A stretch of 57,202 bases of DNA. Origin: Caballeronia terrestris (GTDB lineage: Bacteria > Pseudomonadota > Gammaproteobacteria > Burkholderiales > Burkholderiaceae). The translations under genes and the position numbers were made by a program. The notes under the pieces are model-generated. The model saw only the letters and a list, made by a program, of their open reading frames with translations, made no database searches and was not told the origin of the DNA. Shown here one piece after another: positions 48,874 through 57,130 of this stretch. The stretch covers positions 1 to 57,202 of the forward strand of contig NZ_FCOL02000036.1 in assembly GCF_001544515.1 (NCBI RefSeq), written 5' to 3'. The number at the start of each line of letters is the position of its first letter. The first letter of the stretch is position 1.

Positions 48874-50331
48874 TTATTGCCTCTGGACGACGGGCGGCGC
48901 CCAGGTACCGTCGGCGGCTTGCGGCTTGGGCGCGTAAAGACGCATCACGAGCTGGAAGTCGCCGCCGGGCACCGGCAGCCAGTTCGACGCCAGCCCCTTG
49001 CCAGGCGTTGCCTCGGACACGACGACGTCGATCGAACCGTCGCGGTTCTTCTTCAGCTTGTCGCGATCGGAGAGCGACAGGCGCGGGACCTTGCCTTCGA
49101 CGAGCGCGCCGTCCTTCGTGTACGCGGTGAGCGTCCAGAAGCCGCGCACCGGCGGCAACTGGTTCGGCGCGAAGTGCAGCACGTAGGTGTTCGCGCCGTT
49201 GAGCGGATGATCGTCGCTGTCGACGCGCGCGACCGGCTTCACTTCGCTTTCTTTCGTCGCGGTTCCCGGGTCGCGCCGTGCAAGGTACGCGCGCAGCGTG
49301 TAATCGGCGCCGTACTTGCCGACGCTGTCGCCGAACCACGTCCATCCGTTCTTCGAGATCGCGTTCGACGGCACGGTCGCGAGACGCTCACGGCCATCGG
49401 CGAGACCTGTGGCCAGCAGCGCCGCGTCGCTCTTGCGGAACTGCACCTGCTCGCCCGGTACGACGCCCAGCTCGGCGAGCTGGCTCATCTCGTGGGCGTC
49501 TTCGGCGGAGGGCGGGTTGTCGTCAAGCGCGTGGGCCAAGCGCGCGAAGAACCTATTGGCGTCGAGCGTCTCCGCCTGCTCGGTCGGCGACGACGCGGTC
49601 GCGGGCGTCGCCGGATGGTCGGCGGCAGCGTTCGACCACGCGCCGCTCGTGGCGGCTGCCGGATCGGGCGCGGCGCGCGGCGCGCCCGACAGGGTGTCGA
49701 TCTGCATCGCCGTCTGGAGCTTGCGCGCCTCGCGCACGTCGCGCGGGCCGTTCACGCGCACACGGATCGAAAGCCAGACGTAACGCGTGGGCGCGTCGAT
49801 GCGCAGGACGCCCGCCGGCAGCGTGCCTTTCCAGCCGGCCGGGACGAACGCGATCGTCTGCGCCTTCGGGTACGGCGCGCGCTCGGCGCTCGAATAGAGC
49901 ACGTTGGTCCACGCGTCGAACGCGCGGGCGTCGTAGTAGCGGCCGCGCGGCGCCGCCGGCAGCGACACGAGCACCGGCTCCTTCGCGACATCGAGCCAGG
50001 CGGTCGATTCGAGCGTATCGACGCTCGGCGCACCCGTCACGCCGACGGGTGGCAGCGCGCTCGCGTGGCGCAGCGTGTTGAGCGGCGCCTGGCCGGGGCG
50101 CGTGCCGTCGCCGCCCGCCGCCCGCTCGCGCGCCACATCGGACGCCACGAGCGGAAAGCCGAACGTATAGGCGTCGGCGACCTGGTCTTTCAGCCAGCCG
50201 CCGCTCGTCTTCGGTTGCGGCGCATTCGAGGCGCAACCCGCCAGGAGCGCCGCCGCGCCGGCGAAAGCGGCCAGACAGACGGCCGAACGGAGCGGCAGCA
50301 AGGAAAACGCCCAGCGTCGATTGGTTTTCAT
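48874..50331 (-). CDS. DUF1254 domain lipoprotein
   Basis: A 485-residue exported lipoprotein: the signal ends in a lipobox AALLAGC with Cys33 as the lipidated residue. DUF1254 follows (DAYTFGFPLVASDVARER, about residues 53-70), and a DUF1214 region ends with PPVRGFWTLTAYTKDGALVE near residue 410. Family function is unknown; many Burkholderiaceae carry several. It is on the same strand as the large DUF748 gene, but the 128-base spacing argues for separate control. The 277-base gap upstream, before paiB, contains no clear feature. Confidence 0.88.
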   Translation of the reverse strand: MKTNRRWAFSLLPLRSAVCLAAFAGAAALLAGCASNAPQPKTSGGWLKDQVADAYTFGFPLVASDVARERAAGGDGTRPGQAPLNTLRHASALPPVGVTGAPSVDTLESTAWLDVAKEPVLVSLPAAPRGRYYDARAFDAWTNVLYSSAERAPYPKAQTIAFVPAGWKGTLPAGVLRIDAPTRYVWLSIRVRVNGPRDVREARKLQTAMQIDTLSGAPRAAPDPAAATSGAWSNAAADHPATPATASSPTEQAETLDANRFFARLAHALDDNPPSAEDAHEMSQLAELGVVPGEQVQFRKSDAALLATGLADGRERLATVPSNAISKNGWTWFGDSVGKYGADYTLRAYLARRDPGTATKESEVKPVARVDSDDHPLNGANTYVLHFAPNQLPPVRGFWTLTAYTKDGALVEGKVPRLSLSDRDKLKKNRDGSIDVVVSEATPGKGLASNWLPVPGGDFQLVMRLYAPKPQAADGTWAPPVVQRQ

Positions 50332-50608
50332 TCGAGTTCGAATCCGGTTCTTCTACTTTGTGACCATCGCCGCGACGCACCGTGGCTTTTCCCGTGGCTC
50401 ATGCCTTTCGCCCGCACCCCTTGCGCCGCACAGTTTTTCTATCTTGGAATCGGGGTTTTATCTTATCTATCCCGGATAGGCAAGAAGCGCGTTGAATCGC
50501 GCGAAAAGCCGGCAGGACAAGGCCTCGACAGCGCTCGCGCTTGCCCTTCCGGCGTCCCGCCGCATCGCTTACCATTACTATCTGTATATCCCAAAAAGAA
50601 AGACGCCG

Positions 50609-51247
50609 ATGTATCTCCCCACCCATTTCGAAGAAACCCGTCCCGAGGCGCTTCATGCGCTGATTGCCGCGCACCCGCTTGGTGCGCTCGTGACCAACGG
50701 ACCGTCCGGCCTCGACGCGAATCACGTCCCTTTCGAATTCGACGCCGCCCAAAGCGAGCACGGAATCCTGCGCGCGCACGTCGCGCGGGCGAATCCGGTG
50801 TGGCGGGAGGTTCAGCCGCAGCAGGACGTGCTCGTGATTTTTCAGGGCGCGACCGGCTACATCTCGCCGAACTGGTATCCGAGCAAGCACGAGGCGCACA
50901 AGCAGGTGCCTACTTATAACTATCTGGTGGTGCACGCGCACGGCCGGATCACCGTTCGCGACGACGAAGCCTTCGTGCGCGGCCTCGTCGCGCGGCTCAC
51001 GCGCAAGATGGAGGCGGGTGAGCCCGTGCCGTGGAAGATGGGCGACGCGCCGCGCGATTTCATCGACCAGATGCTCTCCGCGATCGTCGGGATCGAGATC
51101 GAAGTGACGCGTCTCGTCGGGAAGGCGAAGCTCTCGCAGAACAAGTCCGACGCGGACCGGCTCGGCGCCGTCGGGGGCCTGCGCCGCGACGGCCGCGAAA
51201 GCGCGCTCGCCGATGCGATGCTCGCCGCGCCGCCTTCCATTAAATAA
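50609..51247 (+). CDS. PaiB-family FMN-binding protein
   Basis: A 212-residue split-barrel FMN-binding protein of the PaiB group. It starts MYLPTHFEETRPE; the family blocks are PLGALVTNGPSGLDANHVPF at about 23-42, GATGYISPNWYPSK near 83-96 and VPTYNYLVVHAHG near 103. PaiB was described in Bacillus as a negative regulator of sporulation and protease genes; in proteobacteria its role is not clear and may be that of an FMN enzyme or heme/flavin-binding protein. The start at 50609 fits the family; an in-frame extension to 50492 has a low-complexity basic sequence. copA follows directly, but with its own promoter. Confidence 0.9.
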   Translation: MYLPTHFEETRPEALHALIAAHPLGALVTNGPSGLDANHVPFEFDAAQSEHGILRAHVARANPVWREVQPQQDVLVIFQGATGYISPNWYPSKHEAHKQVPTYNYLVVHAHGRITVRDDEAFVRGLVARLTRKMEAGEPVPWKMGDAPRDFIDQMLSAIVGIEIEVTRLVGKAKLSQNKSDADRLGAVGGLRRDGRESALADAMLAAPPSIK

Positions 51248-51255
51248 GGGCATGC

Positions 51256-51286
51256 TTGACCTTCCAAGCATTGGAAGGTCGATACT
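51256..51286 (+). promoter_or_regulatory. CueR-type copper promoter of copA
   Basis: TTGACC (51256-51261) and GATACT (51281-51286) are separated by 19 bases, the elongated spacer needed by MerR-family activators. Inside is a perfect inverted repeat, GACCTTCCAA (51258-51267) and TTGGAAGGTC (51271-51280) with GCA between, equal to the CueR core ACCTTCC-N7-GGAAGGT. It begins 9 bases after the paiB stop and predicts induction of copA by Cu(I). Confidence 0.92.
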
Positions 51287-51353
51287 GGGTCTATCGGGAC
51301 GAGTTTGCCGTTTTCATGCTGTACTCGTCCCAGCCAGACCGGAGTGCTCTTTC

Positions 51354-53591
51354 ATGTCAGATGTTTCCAAAACTGCCGAATTCGCCGTCGGGGGTATGAC
51401 GTGCGCGTCGTGCGTCGCGCGCGTCGAGAAGGTGCTGACGCGCGTGCCGGGCGTCGAACGCGTATCCGTCAACCTCGCGACCGAAAAGGCGACGGTCCAC
51501 GCCGCGCCCTCCGTCACCGACGACCAGCTCGTCGCCGCGATCACCAAGGCGGGCTACGAAGCCACGCCGATCGTCCCGGAAGCGCCGCCCGTCGCCCCTT
51601 CATCCAGCTCGCGTCAGGGCCAACTCATCGCCGTGATCGTCTCGGCGCTTTTCACGCTGCCGCTCGTCCTGCCGATGTTCGGCCCCGCGTTCATGCCCGA
51701 TATGTGGGTGCAACTCGCGCTCGCGAGCGTCGTGCAGTTCGTGCTCGGCGCGCGCTTTTACGTCGGCGCGTGGCACGCGGTGCGGGCGAAGGCCGGCAAC
51801 ATGGACCTGCTCGTCGCGCTGGGAACGTCCGCGGCGTGGGGGCTGAGCGTCTATCAGATGGCCGCGCATCCGGGCGATTCGATGCATTTGTACTTCGAGG
51901 CGTCGGCAGTCGTCATTACGCTCGTACGCTTCGGGAAGTGGCTGGAGGCGCGCGCCAAACGCCAGACCACCGACGCAATCCGCGCGCTGAACGCGCTGCG
52001 CCCCGACAAGGCGCGCATCCGCGACGCGTCGGGTGAGCGCGAGATCGCGCTTACAGACGTGCGCGTCGGCGATACGGCGATCGTGCGGCCGGGCGAACGC
52101 GTGCCGGTCGATGGCATCGTGCGCGAAGGCCGTACGCACATCGACGAGTCGCTGATCACCGGCGAGAGCCTGCCGGTCGCGAAGGAGCCGGGCGCGCGCG
52201 CGACGGCCGGTTCGATCAACGGCGAAGGCGTGATCGCGATCGAAACGACGGCGATCGGCGCCGAAACCACGCTCGCGCGGATTATCCGGCTCGTCGAATC
52301 GGCGCAGGCTGAGAAGGCGCCGATCCAGCGGCTCGTCGATCGCGTGTCGGCGGTCTTTGTGCCGGCGATTCTCGCGATCGCGCTCGTCACGCTGGTTGGC
52401 TGGCTCGTGCATGGCGCGAGTGCCGAAACGGCGCTGCTCAACGCGGTCGCGGTGCTCGTGATCGCGTGCCCGTGCGCGCTCGGCCTGGCGACGCCCGCCG
52501 CGATCATGGCGGGGACGGGCGTCGCGGCGCGCCACGGCGTGCTGATCAAGGATGCCGAGGCGCTCGAACTCGCGCATCGGATCAAGGTCGTCGCTTTCGA
52601 CAAGACCGGCACGCTGACCGTCGGGCGACCGGCGGTGACAGCGTTCGAGGTTGCGCCGGAGGTTGATCGGCATGAGGCGATGGGGTTTGCCGCGGCCGTC
52701 CAGCGCATGAGCGACCATCCGCTCGCGCGCGCAGTGGTCGCAGCGGCCGATGAAGCGGACGCGCCACGCTTCGAGGCGAGCGCGGCAAGCGCGGTGCCGG
52801 GACGCGGCGTGGAGGCGCACGTCGCATCGCAGCGCCTTGCGATCGGCAGCGGCCGCTGGCTCGACGAATTGAACGCGCAGGCGCCGCATGATCTCGCCGC
52901 GCGGGCGCTCGAACTCGAAGCGCAAGGCAACACGGTTTCGTGGCTGATCGACATGGATCACGCGCGCGTACTCGCACTCATCGCATTCGGCGACACCGTC
53001 AAGCCGACGGCCCGCGCCGCGATCGAGCGGCTGGCGTCGATGGGCGTGCAGAGCGTGCTCGTCACCGGCGACAACGCGGGGAGTGCGGCGAGCGTCGCGA
53101 AGGCGCTCGGCATCGCGCCGCGGGACGTGCACGCGCAGGTGCTGCCTGACGACAAGGCGCGCGTCATCACGCAACTGAAGGCATCGACGGATGGCGTGGT
53201 CGCGATGGCCGGCGACGGCATCAACGATGCCCCGGCGCTCGCCGCCGCCGATATCGGCATTGCAATGGCGAGCGGCACCGACGTCGCGATCGAAGCGGCC
53301 GGCATTACGTTAATGCGCGGCGATCCGGCGTTAGTTGCAGATGCAATCGATATTTCGCGGCGCACGTACCGCAAGATTCAGCAGAACCTCTTCTGGGCGT
53401 TCGTCTACAACCTGATCGGGATTCCGCTCGCCGCGTTCGGCCTGCTCGACCCGATGTTCGCCGGAGCCGCGATGGCGTTCTCCAGCGTGAGCGTCGTGAC
53501 GAATGCGCTGCTGCTCAGGACGTGGCGGGCTCAGGCGGGATCGGTCGCGACGGATGACCGCCTGGGCAGGCCGATCACGCGGCCCGCATAA
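51354..53591 (+). CDS. copA: Copper-exporting P-type ATPase
   Basis: A 745-residue P1B-1 ATPase. A single N-terminal metal-binding domain has GGMTCASC (Cys17, Cys20). The membrane copper site is Cys372-Pro-Cys374 in VIACPCALGLATP, the phosphorylated residue is Asp416 in DKTGTLT, the TGES loop is at LITGESLPVAKE, and GDGINDAPALAAADIG ends the hinge. It pumps Cu(I) from cytoplasm to periplasm. The start at 51354 gives the standard N-terminus; upstream in-frame codons run through the CueR promoter. No cueR gene lies next to it. Its last 61 bases overlap the convergent thioesterase gene. Confidence 0.95.
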   Translation: MSDVSKTAEFAVGGMTCASCVARVEKVLTRVPGVERVSVNLATEKATVHAAPSVTDDQLVAAITKAGYEATPIVPEAPPVAPSSSSRQGQLIAVIVSALFTLPLVLPMFGPAFMPDMWVQLALASVVQFVLGARFYVGAWHAVRAKAGNMDLLVALGTSAAWGLSVYQMAAHPGDSMHLYFEASAVVITLVRFGKWLEARAKRQTTDAIRALNALRPDKARIRDASGEREIALTDVRVGDTAIVRPGERVPVDGIVREGRTHIDESLITGESLPVAKEPGARATAGSINGEGVIAIETTAIGAETTLARIIRLVESAQAEKAPIQRLVDRVSAVFVPAILAIALVTLVGWLVHGASAETALLNAVAVLVIACPCALGLATPAAIMAGTGVAARHGVLIKDAEALELAHRIKVVAFDKTGTLTVGRPAVTAFEVAPEVDRHEAMGFAAAVQRMSDHPLARAVVAAADEADAPRFEASAASAVPGRGVEAHVASQRLAIGSGRWLDELNAQAPHDLAARALELEAQGNTVSWLIDMDHARVLALIAFGDTVKPTARAAIERLASMGVQSVLVTGDNAGSAASVAKALGIAPRDVHAQVLPDDKARVITQLKASTDGVVAMAGDGINDAPALAAADIGIAMASGTDVAIEAAGITLMRGDPALVADAIDISRRTYRKIQQNLFWAFVYNLIGIPLAAFGLLDPMFAGAAMAFSSVSVVTNALLLRTWRAQAGSVATDDRLGRPITRPA

Positions 53592-54028
53592 CGTGCTGCG
53601 GACGCGTCGCTCGTGCAACACGCGGCGATGCGCCCGGCGACGTCTTCATCGAACGCGGCGGCTTTCGGTTCGCTACTCGTATCTATATGCAGCAGCATCT
53701 GCTCGCTCGCCGACACGGGTTCCTGAGAGTCGCCCTCGAACATTTCCATATACAGATGCACACGCTTCGCATCGTGCGCTAGCACAAGAGCATCGATGCG
53801 AACCTGCGCGCCTTCCTTGATCTCACGCAGGAAGTTCACGTGCGCTTCGAGCGTGTAGATCGTGCGATGGCGCGCGCGGCGTGTCGCATCGTCGAGACCG
53901 ATGCGGTCCATGAACGCATCGGTCGCGAGGCTGTAGATCAGCATGTAGAACGCATCGCGCAGATGGCCGTTGTAGTCGACCCATTCGGGCTTCACCGTGT
54001 CGCGGTAAATCGTGAATGCAGCGGCCAT
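53531..54028 (-). CDS. cdhB: Thioesterase, probable betainyl-CoA thioesterase of carnitine catabolism
   Basis: A 165-residue hotdog-fold thioesterase of the 4-hydroxybenzoyl-CoA type. VKPEWVDYNGHLRDAFYMLIYSL at about 11-33 contains the conserved Asp-Tyr-x-Gly-His block that begins the catalytic helix. As the last gene after L-carnitine dehydrogenase and a dehydrocarnitine-cleaving enzyme, it matches cdhB (PA5385 in Pseudomonas), which hydrolyses betainyl-CoA to glycine betaine. The start at 54028 has AGGAG 8 bases upstream; the preceding gene ends 10 bases away. Its final 20 codons lie antisense to the end of copA, so no room remains for a terminator. Confidence 0.85.
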   Translation of the reverse strand: MAAAFTIYRDTVKPEWVDYNGHLRDAFYMLIYSLATDAFMDRIGLDDATRRARHRTIYTLEAHVNFLREIKEGAQVRIDALVLAHDAKRVHLYMEMFEGDSQEPVSASEQMLLHIDTSSEPKAAAFDEDVAGRIAACCTSDASAARYAGRVIGLPRRSSVATDPA

Positions 54029-54038
54029 CCGTTGTCTC

Positions 54039-54986
54039 CTAGTCTTCGATTCCATGCCGCGCCTTGGCGGCAGCGATTGCATCGATCACGCTCGTGATGC
54101 AGTCATCGCGATAGCGCTCCAGCTCCTTGATGCTGCGCCCGCCTGTCTGCCGCGAAGTGCCCTCCACCACGCGATCGATCAGTTCGTCGGTCAGCTTCGG
54201 CGCGACGAGCTTCGTCCACGGCAATTCGAGCGCGGGACCGAACTGCTGCATGAAGTGTCGCATGCCGGCCTCGCCGCCTGCCAGCGTGTAGGTCAGGAAC
54301 GTGCCCATGAACGACCAGCGAATGCCCGCGCCGAAGCGAATGGCGTCGTCGATTTCGCCGGTCGTCGCGACGCCCTCGTTCACCAGATGCAGCGCCTCGC
54401 GCCAAAGCGCTTCGAGCAGCCGGTCCGCGACGAAGCCCGGCACTTCCTTCTGCACCTTCAGCGGCCGCATGCCGATGGACGCGTAGAAGCTCATCGCGGT
54501 ATCGATCGTGTCGGCCGACGTGCGCTCGCCGCCGAGCACTTCGACGAGGGGCAGCAGATACACCGGATTGAACGGATGCCCGACGATGCAGCGCTCGGGA
54601 TGAATCGCGCTCGCATAGAAATCGGTGGGCAGCAAACCCGATGTCGACGATGCGATGATCGCTTCGCGCTTCGCCGCGCGGCTCACGCGTTCGTGCAGCG
54701 CGAGTTTGAGGTCCTCGCGCTCCGGCGCGCTCTCCTGAATGAAATCGGCCTCGGCGACGCATTCCTCGACCGTCGCGACGAATCGCAAGCGCGCCTGCGA
54801 CGCGTCCTTCGCGAGCCCGACGCGTTCGAGCGCGGGCCACGCATTCGCCACGTTCGCTCTCAGTTGCTGCTCGGCGCCCGGGCCCGGGTCCCACGCGATC
54901 ACGTCGAGTCCATGCGCGAGCGCGCGCGCCACCCAGCCGCTACCGATTACGCCCGCGCCCAGCGCGGCGAATGTTTTCATTTGCAT
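54039..54986 (-). CDS. cdhA: L-carnitine dehydrogenase
   Basis: A 315-residue member of the 3-hydroxyacyl-CoA dehydrogenase-like family. The NAD motif is GAGVIGSGWVARALAHG at about 10-26; the catalytic block is GHPFNPVYLLPLVEVLGG near 138-155 with PGFVADRLLEALWREALHL near 185. It oxidises L-carnitine to 3-dehydrocarnitine. The flanking keto-acid cleavage enzyme and thioesterase, and the binding protein at the head of the operon, agree with the known carnitine pathway. An alternative start two codons downstream (Met3) is possible. Confidence 0.92.
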   Translation of the reverse strand: MQMKTFAALGAGVIGSGWVARALAHGLDVIAWDPGPGAEQQLRANVANAWPALERVGLAKDASQARLRFVATVEECVAEADFIQESAPEREDLKLALHERVSRAAKREAIIASSTSGLLPTDFYASAIHPERCIVGHPFNPVYLLPLVEVLGGERTSADTIDTAMSFYASIGMRPLKVQKEVPGFVADRLLEALWREALHLVNEGVATTGEIDDAIRFGAGIRWSFMGTFLTYTLAGGEAGMRHFMQQFGPALELPWTKLVAPKLTDELIDRVVEGTSRQTGGRSIKELERYRDDCITSVIDAIAAAKARHGIED

Positions 54987-55007
54987 GTACTTTGTCCCAG
55001 TAGAGAA

Positions 55008-55937
55008 TCAGGCGAATTCCTTAAGCGCGCGACGGTCGAGCAGACGCTCGCCGCGTGCGGGCAAACCGAGCTTTTTGCGCCCTTCCGCAGGTGTCAGCGC
55101 GCGCCCCCCGAGCCGCTCGATGATCTCGACCGCGCGCTGCACGAGCGAGCCGTTGGTCGCATGCACGCCGCGGTCAAGGTACAGGTTGTCCTCCAACCCG
55201 ACGCGCACGTGGCCGCCGAGCAGCATCGCCTGCGCGACCATCGGCATCTGCATCCGGCCGATGCCGAAGCCGGCCCAGTGGGCGCCCGGCGGCATGTTGT
55301 CGACCATCGATTTCATCGTGCCGGTGTCGGGCGGCGCGCCCCACGGAATGCCCATGCAGAGCTGGAACAGGGGCGGATCGTCGAGCAGGCCTTCCTTCAG
55401 CAATTGCTTCGCGAACCACAGATGACCCGTATCGAAGATTTCCAGTTCGGGCTTCACACCGAGTTCCTGGATGCGCTTCGCACCGGCGCGCAGTTGCGCG
55501 GGCGTCGATACGTAGATGTAGTCGCCGTCGCCGAAATTGAGCGTGCCGCAATCGAGGGTGCAGATTTCCGGCAGCAACTCCTCGACGTGCGCGAGCCGCG
55601 TCATTCCGCCGACGAGGTCAGTGCCCGCGCCGAACTGCATCGGCGATTCGCCTGCACCAATTTCAAGGTCGCCGCCCATGCCCGCAGTGAGATTGATGAT
55701 GACATCCGTATCCGATGAGCGGATGCGATCCACCACTTCGCGATAAAGCGCGGGATCGCGGCTGCCTCGCCCCGTTCGCGGATCGCGCACATGACAATGC
55801 GCGACAGTCGCGCCCGCGCGCGCGGCTTCGATCGCGGCATCGGCGATCTGTTTCGGCGTCACGGGGATGGCCGGGTGCTTGTTCGTCGTATCGCCTGCGC
55901 CGGTTACGGCACAGGTCACGATCACTTCGTAGTTCAT
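55008..55937 (-). CDS. cdhC: BKACE-family 3-keto acid cleavage enzyme (dehydrocarnitine cleavage)
   Basis: A 309-residue TIM-barrel enzyme of the DUF849/BKACE family. Zinc ligands His47 and His49 are in GATVAHCHVRDPRTG, with a third likely in the later IFDTGHLWFAK or RVGLEDN blocks, and Glu in RVGLEDNLYL near 232. BKACEs condense a beta-keto acid with acetyl-CoA and cleave it to acetoacetate and a new acyl-CoA; here the substrate is most likely 3-dehydrocarnitine, giving betainyl-CoA, by its place between caiX and cdhA. Spacing to cdhA is 21 bases. Confidence 0.92.
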   Translation of the reverse strand: MNYEVIVTCAVTGAGDTTNKHPAIPVTPKQIADAAIEAARAGATVAHCHVRDPRTGRGSRDPALYREVVDRIRSSDTDVIINLTAGMGGDLEIGAGESPMQFGAGTDLVGGMTRLAHVEELLPEICTLDCGTLNFGDGDYIYVSTPAQLRAGAKRIQELGVKPELEIFDTGHLWFAKQLLKEGLLDDPPLFQLCMGIPWGAPPDTGTMKSMVDNMPPGAHWAGFGIGRMQMPMVAQAMLLGGHVRVGLEDNLYLDRGVHATNGSLVQRAVEIIERLGGRALTPAEGRKKLGLPARGERLLDRRALKEFA

Positions 55938-55962
55938 GTTCGCGCTGTCCTTTGCTTGATGT

Positions 55963-56922
55963 TCACAGACCGAGGTACTGCTTCACTGCTGGCAAGCCGT
56001 CCTTGCCATCGACCGTCTTCACGCCCGCGAGCCAGCCGTCGAGCAGTTGCGGATTCTTCTTGAGATACGCCTTCGCGGCATCGGCGGGGCGCTCCTTGTT
56101 CATCACCGGCTGCATCAGCTGGTTTTCGAGTTGCGTCGTGAAGCGCAGGTTCGTGACGAACTTGCCCGCGTTCGGGCAGCGCGTGAGGAAGTCGGTATTG
56201 GTCAGCGTGTAGACGCGCGCTTCGCCGTAGTTCGGACCGAACACCTCGTCGCCGCCCGAGAGATAGTCGATCTTCATCTGGATGTTCATCGGATGCGGCT
56301 CCCAACCCAAAAAGACCACCCACTTCTTGTCGCGGATCGCGCGTTCGACCGTCACGAGCATGCCCGCCTCGCTCGACTGCACTAGCTTGAATCCGCCGAG
56401 CCCGAACTGGTTCGTGTCGATCATCTTCTGGATCTTCGCGTTCGCGCTGCTGCCCGGCTCGATGCCGTAGATCTTGCCGTCGAGCTGGTCGCGATGCTTC
56501 GCGATATCGGAGAAGGTCTTCAGCCCCGCCTCGTATTCGTAGCTCGGCACGGCGAGCGTCGCCTTCGCGCCCGAGAGATTCGGCGGTTCGAGCTTCTGGA
56601 TCGACTTCGATTCGAGGAACGGCTCGACAGCCTTTTGCTGCACCGGCCACCAGTAGCCGAGCGAGACATCTATCTGCTTGCTCTTCAGGCCCGCGAGCGA
56701 GATCGGCACCGAGGCGACGGTCGTCTTTGGCGCATAGCCGAGGCCTTCGAAGACCACGGAGGCGAGCGCGGTCGTCGACGTGATGTCGGTCCAGCCGATA
56801 TCGACGAAGCGCACGGTGCGGCACGAATCGTCTTCCTTCGCTTGCGCGTGCGCAACGCCCGCCGATGCCAAGGCAGACGCTGCGCACAGGCAGGCAAGCA
56901 GGTTCTTCGAAAATGGTCTCAT
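55963..56922 (-). CDS. caiX: Carnitine/betaine-type periplasmic binding protein
   Basis: A 319-residue substrate-binding protein of the glycine betaine/choline/carnitine (OpuAC-like) family. The signal peptide ends at about residue 26 (ALASAGVAHA). The mature protein starts near CRTVRFVDIGWTDITSTTAL and contains aromatic-rich stretches (SLGYWWPVQQKAVEPF, VVFLGWEPHPMN) that cage quaternary ammonium groups. In Pseudomonas the gene at this place, caiX, binds carnitine for a shared ABC transporter, and no transporter genes are here either. AGGAC precedes ATG 56922. A small hairpin (56950-56955 with 56963-56968) lies in the leader. Confidence 0.9.
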   Translation of the reverse strand: MRPFSKNLLACLCAASALASAGVAHAQAKEDDSCRTVRFVDIGWTDITSTTALASVVFEGLGYAPKTTVASVPISLAGLKSKQIDVSLGYWWPVQQKAVEPFLESKSIQKLEPPNLSGAKATLAVPSYEYEAGLKTFSDIAKHRDQLDGKIYGIEPGSSANAKIQKMIDTNQFGLGGFKLVQSSEAGMLVTVERAIRDKKWVVFLGWEPHPMNIQMKIDYLSGGDEVFGPNYGEARVYTLTNTDFLTRCPNAGKFVTNLRFTTQLENQLMQPVMNKERPADAAKAYLKKNPQLLDGWLAGVKTVDGKDGLPAVKQYLGL

Positions 56923-57130
56923 GGCGTCCTGTTCCGGTTTTCCGTGGGGCGGGCGATCTAACCGCCCGTGTATAAAAGTACCGCCGCATAAAGGCGCGCA
57001 GGCGACCGGTTGCGACCGTGAGTTGACTCGCAGCGACCTTGGTGGTCGCTGGCGCTTGGGGTGGGTGTTTCAACCGTTTGATGCGCCTGGGCTTCTATGG
57101 AACTTGTTTTCTTTTCGGTCTATTGGCTCT

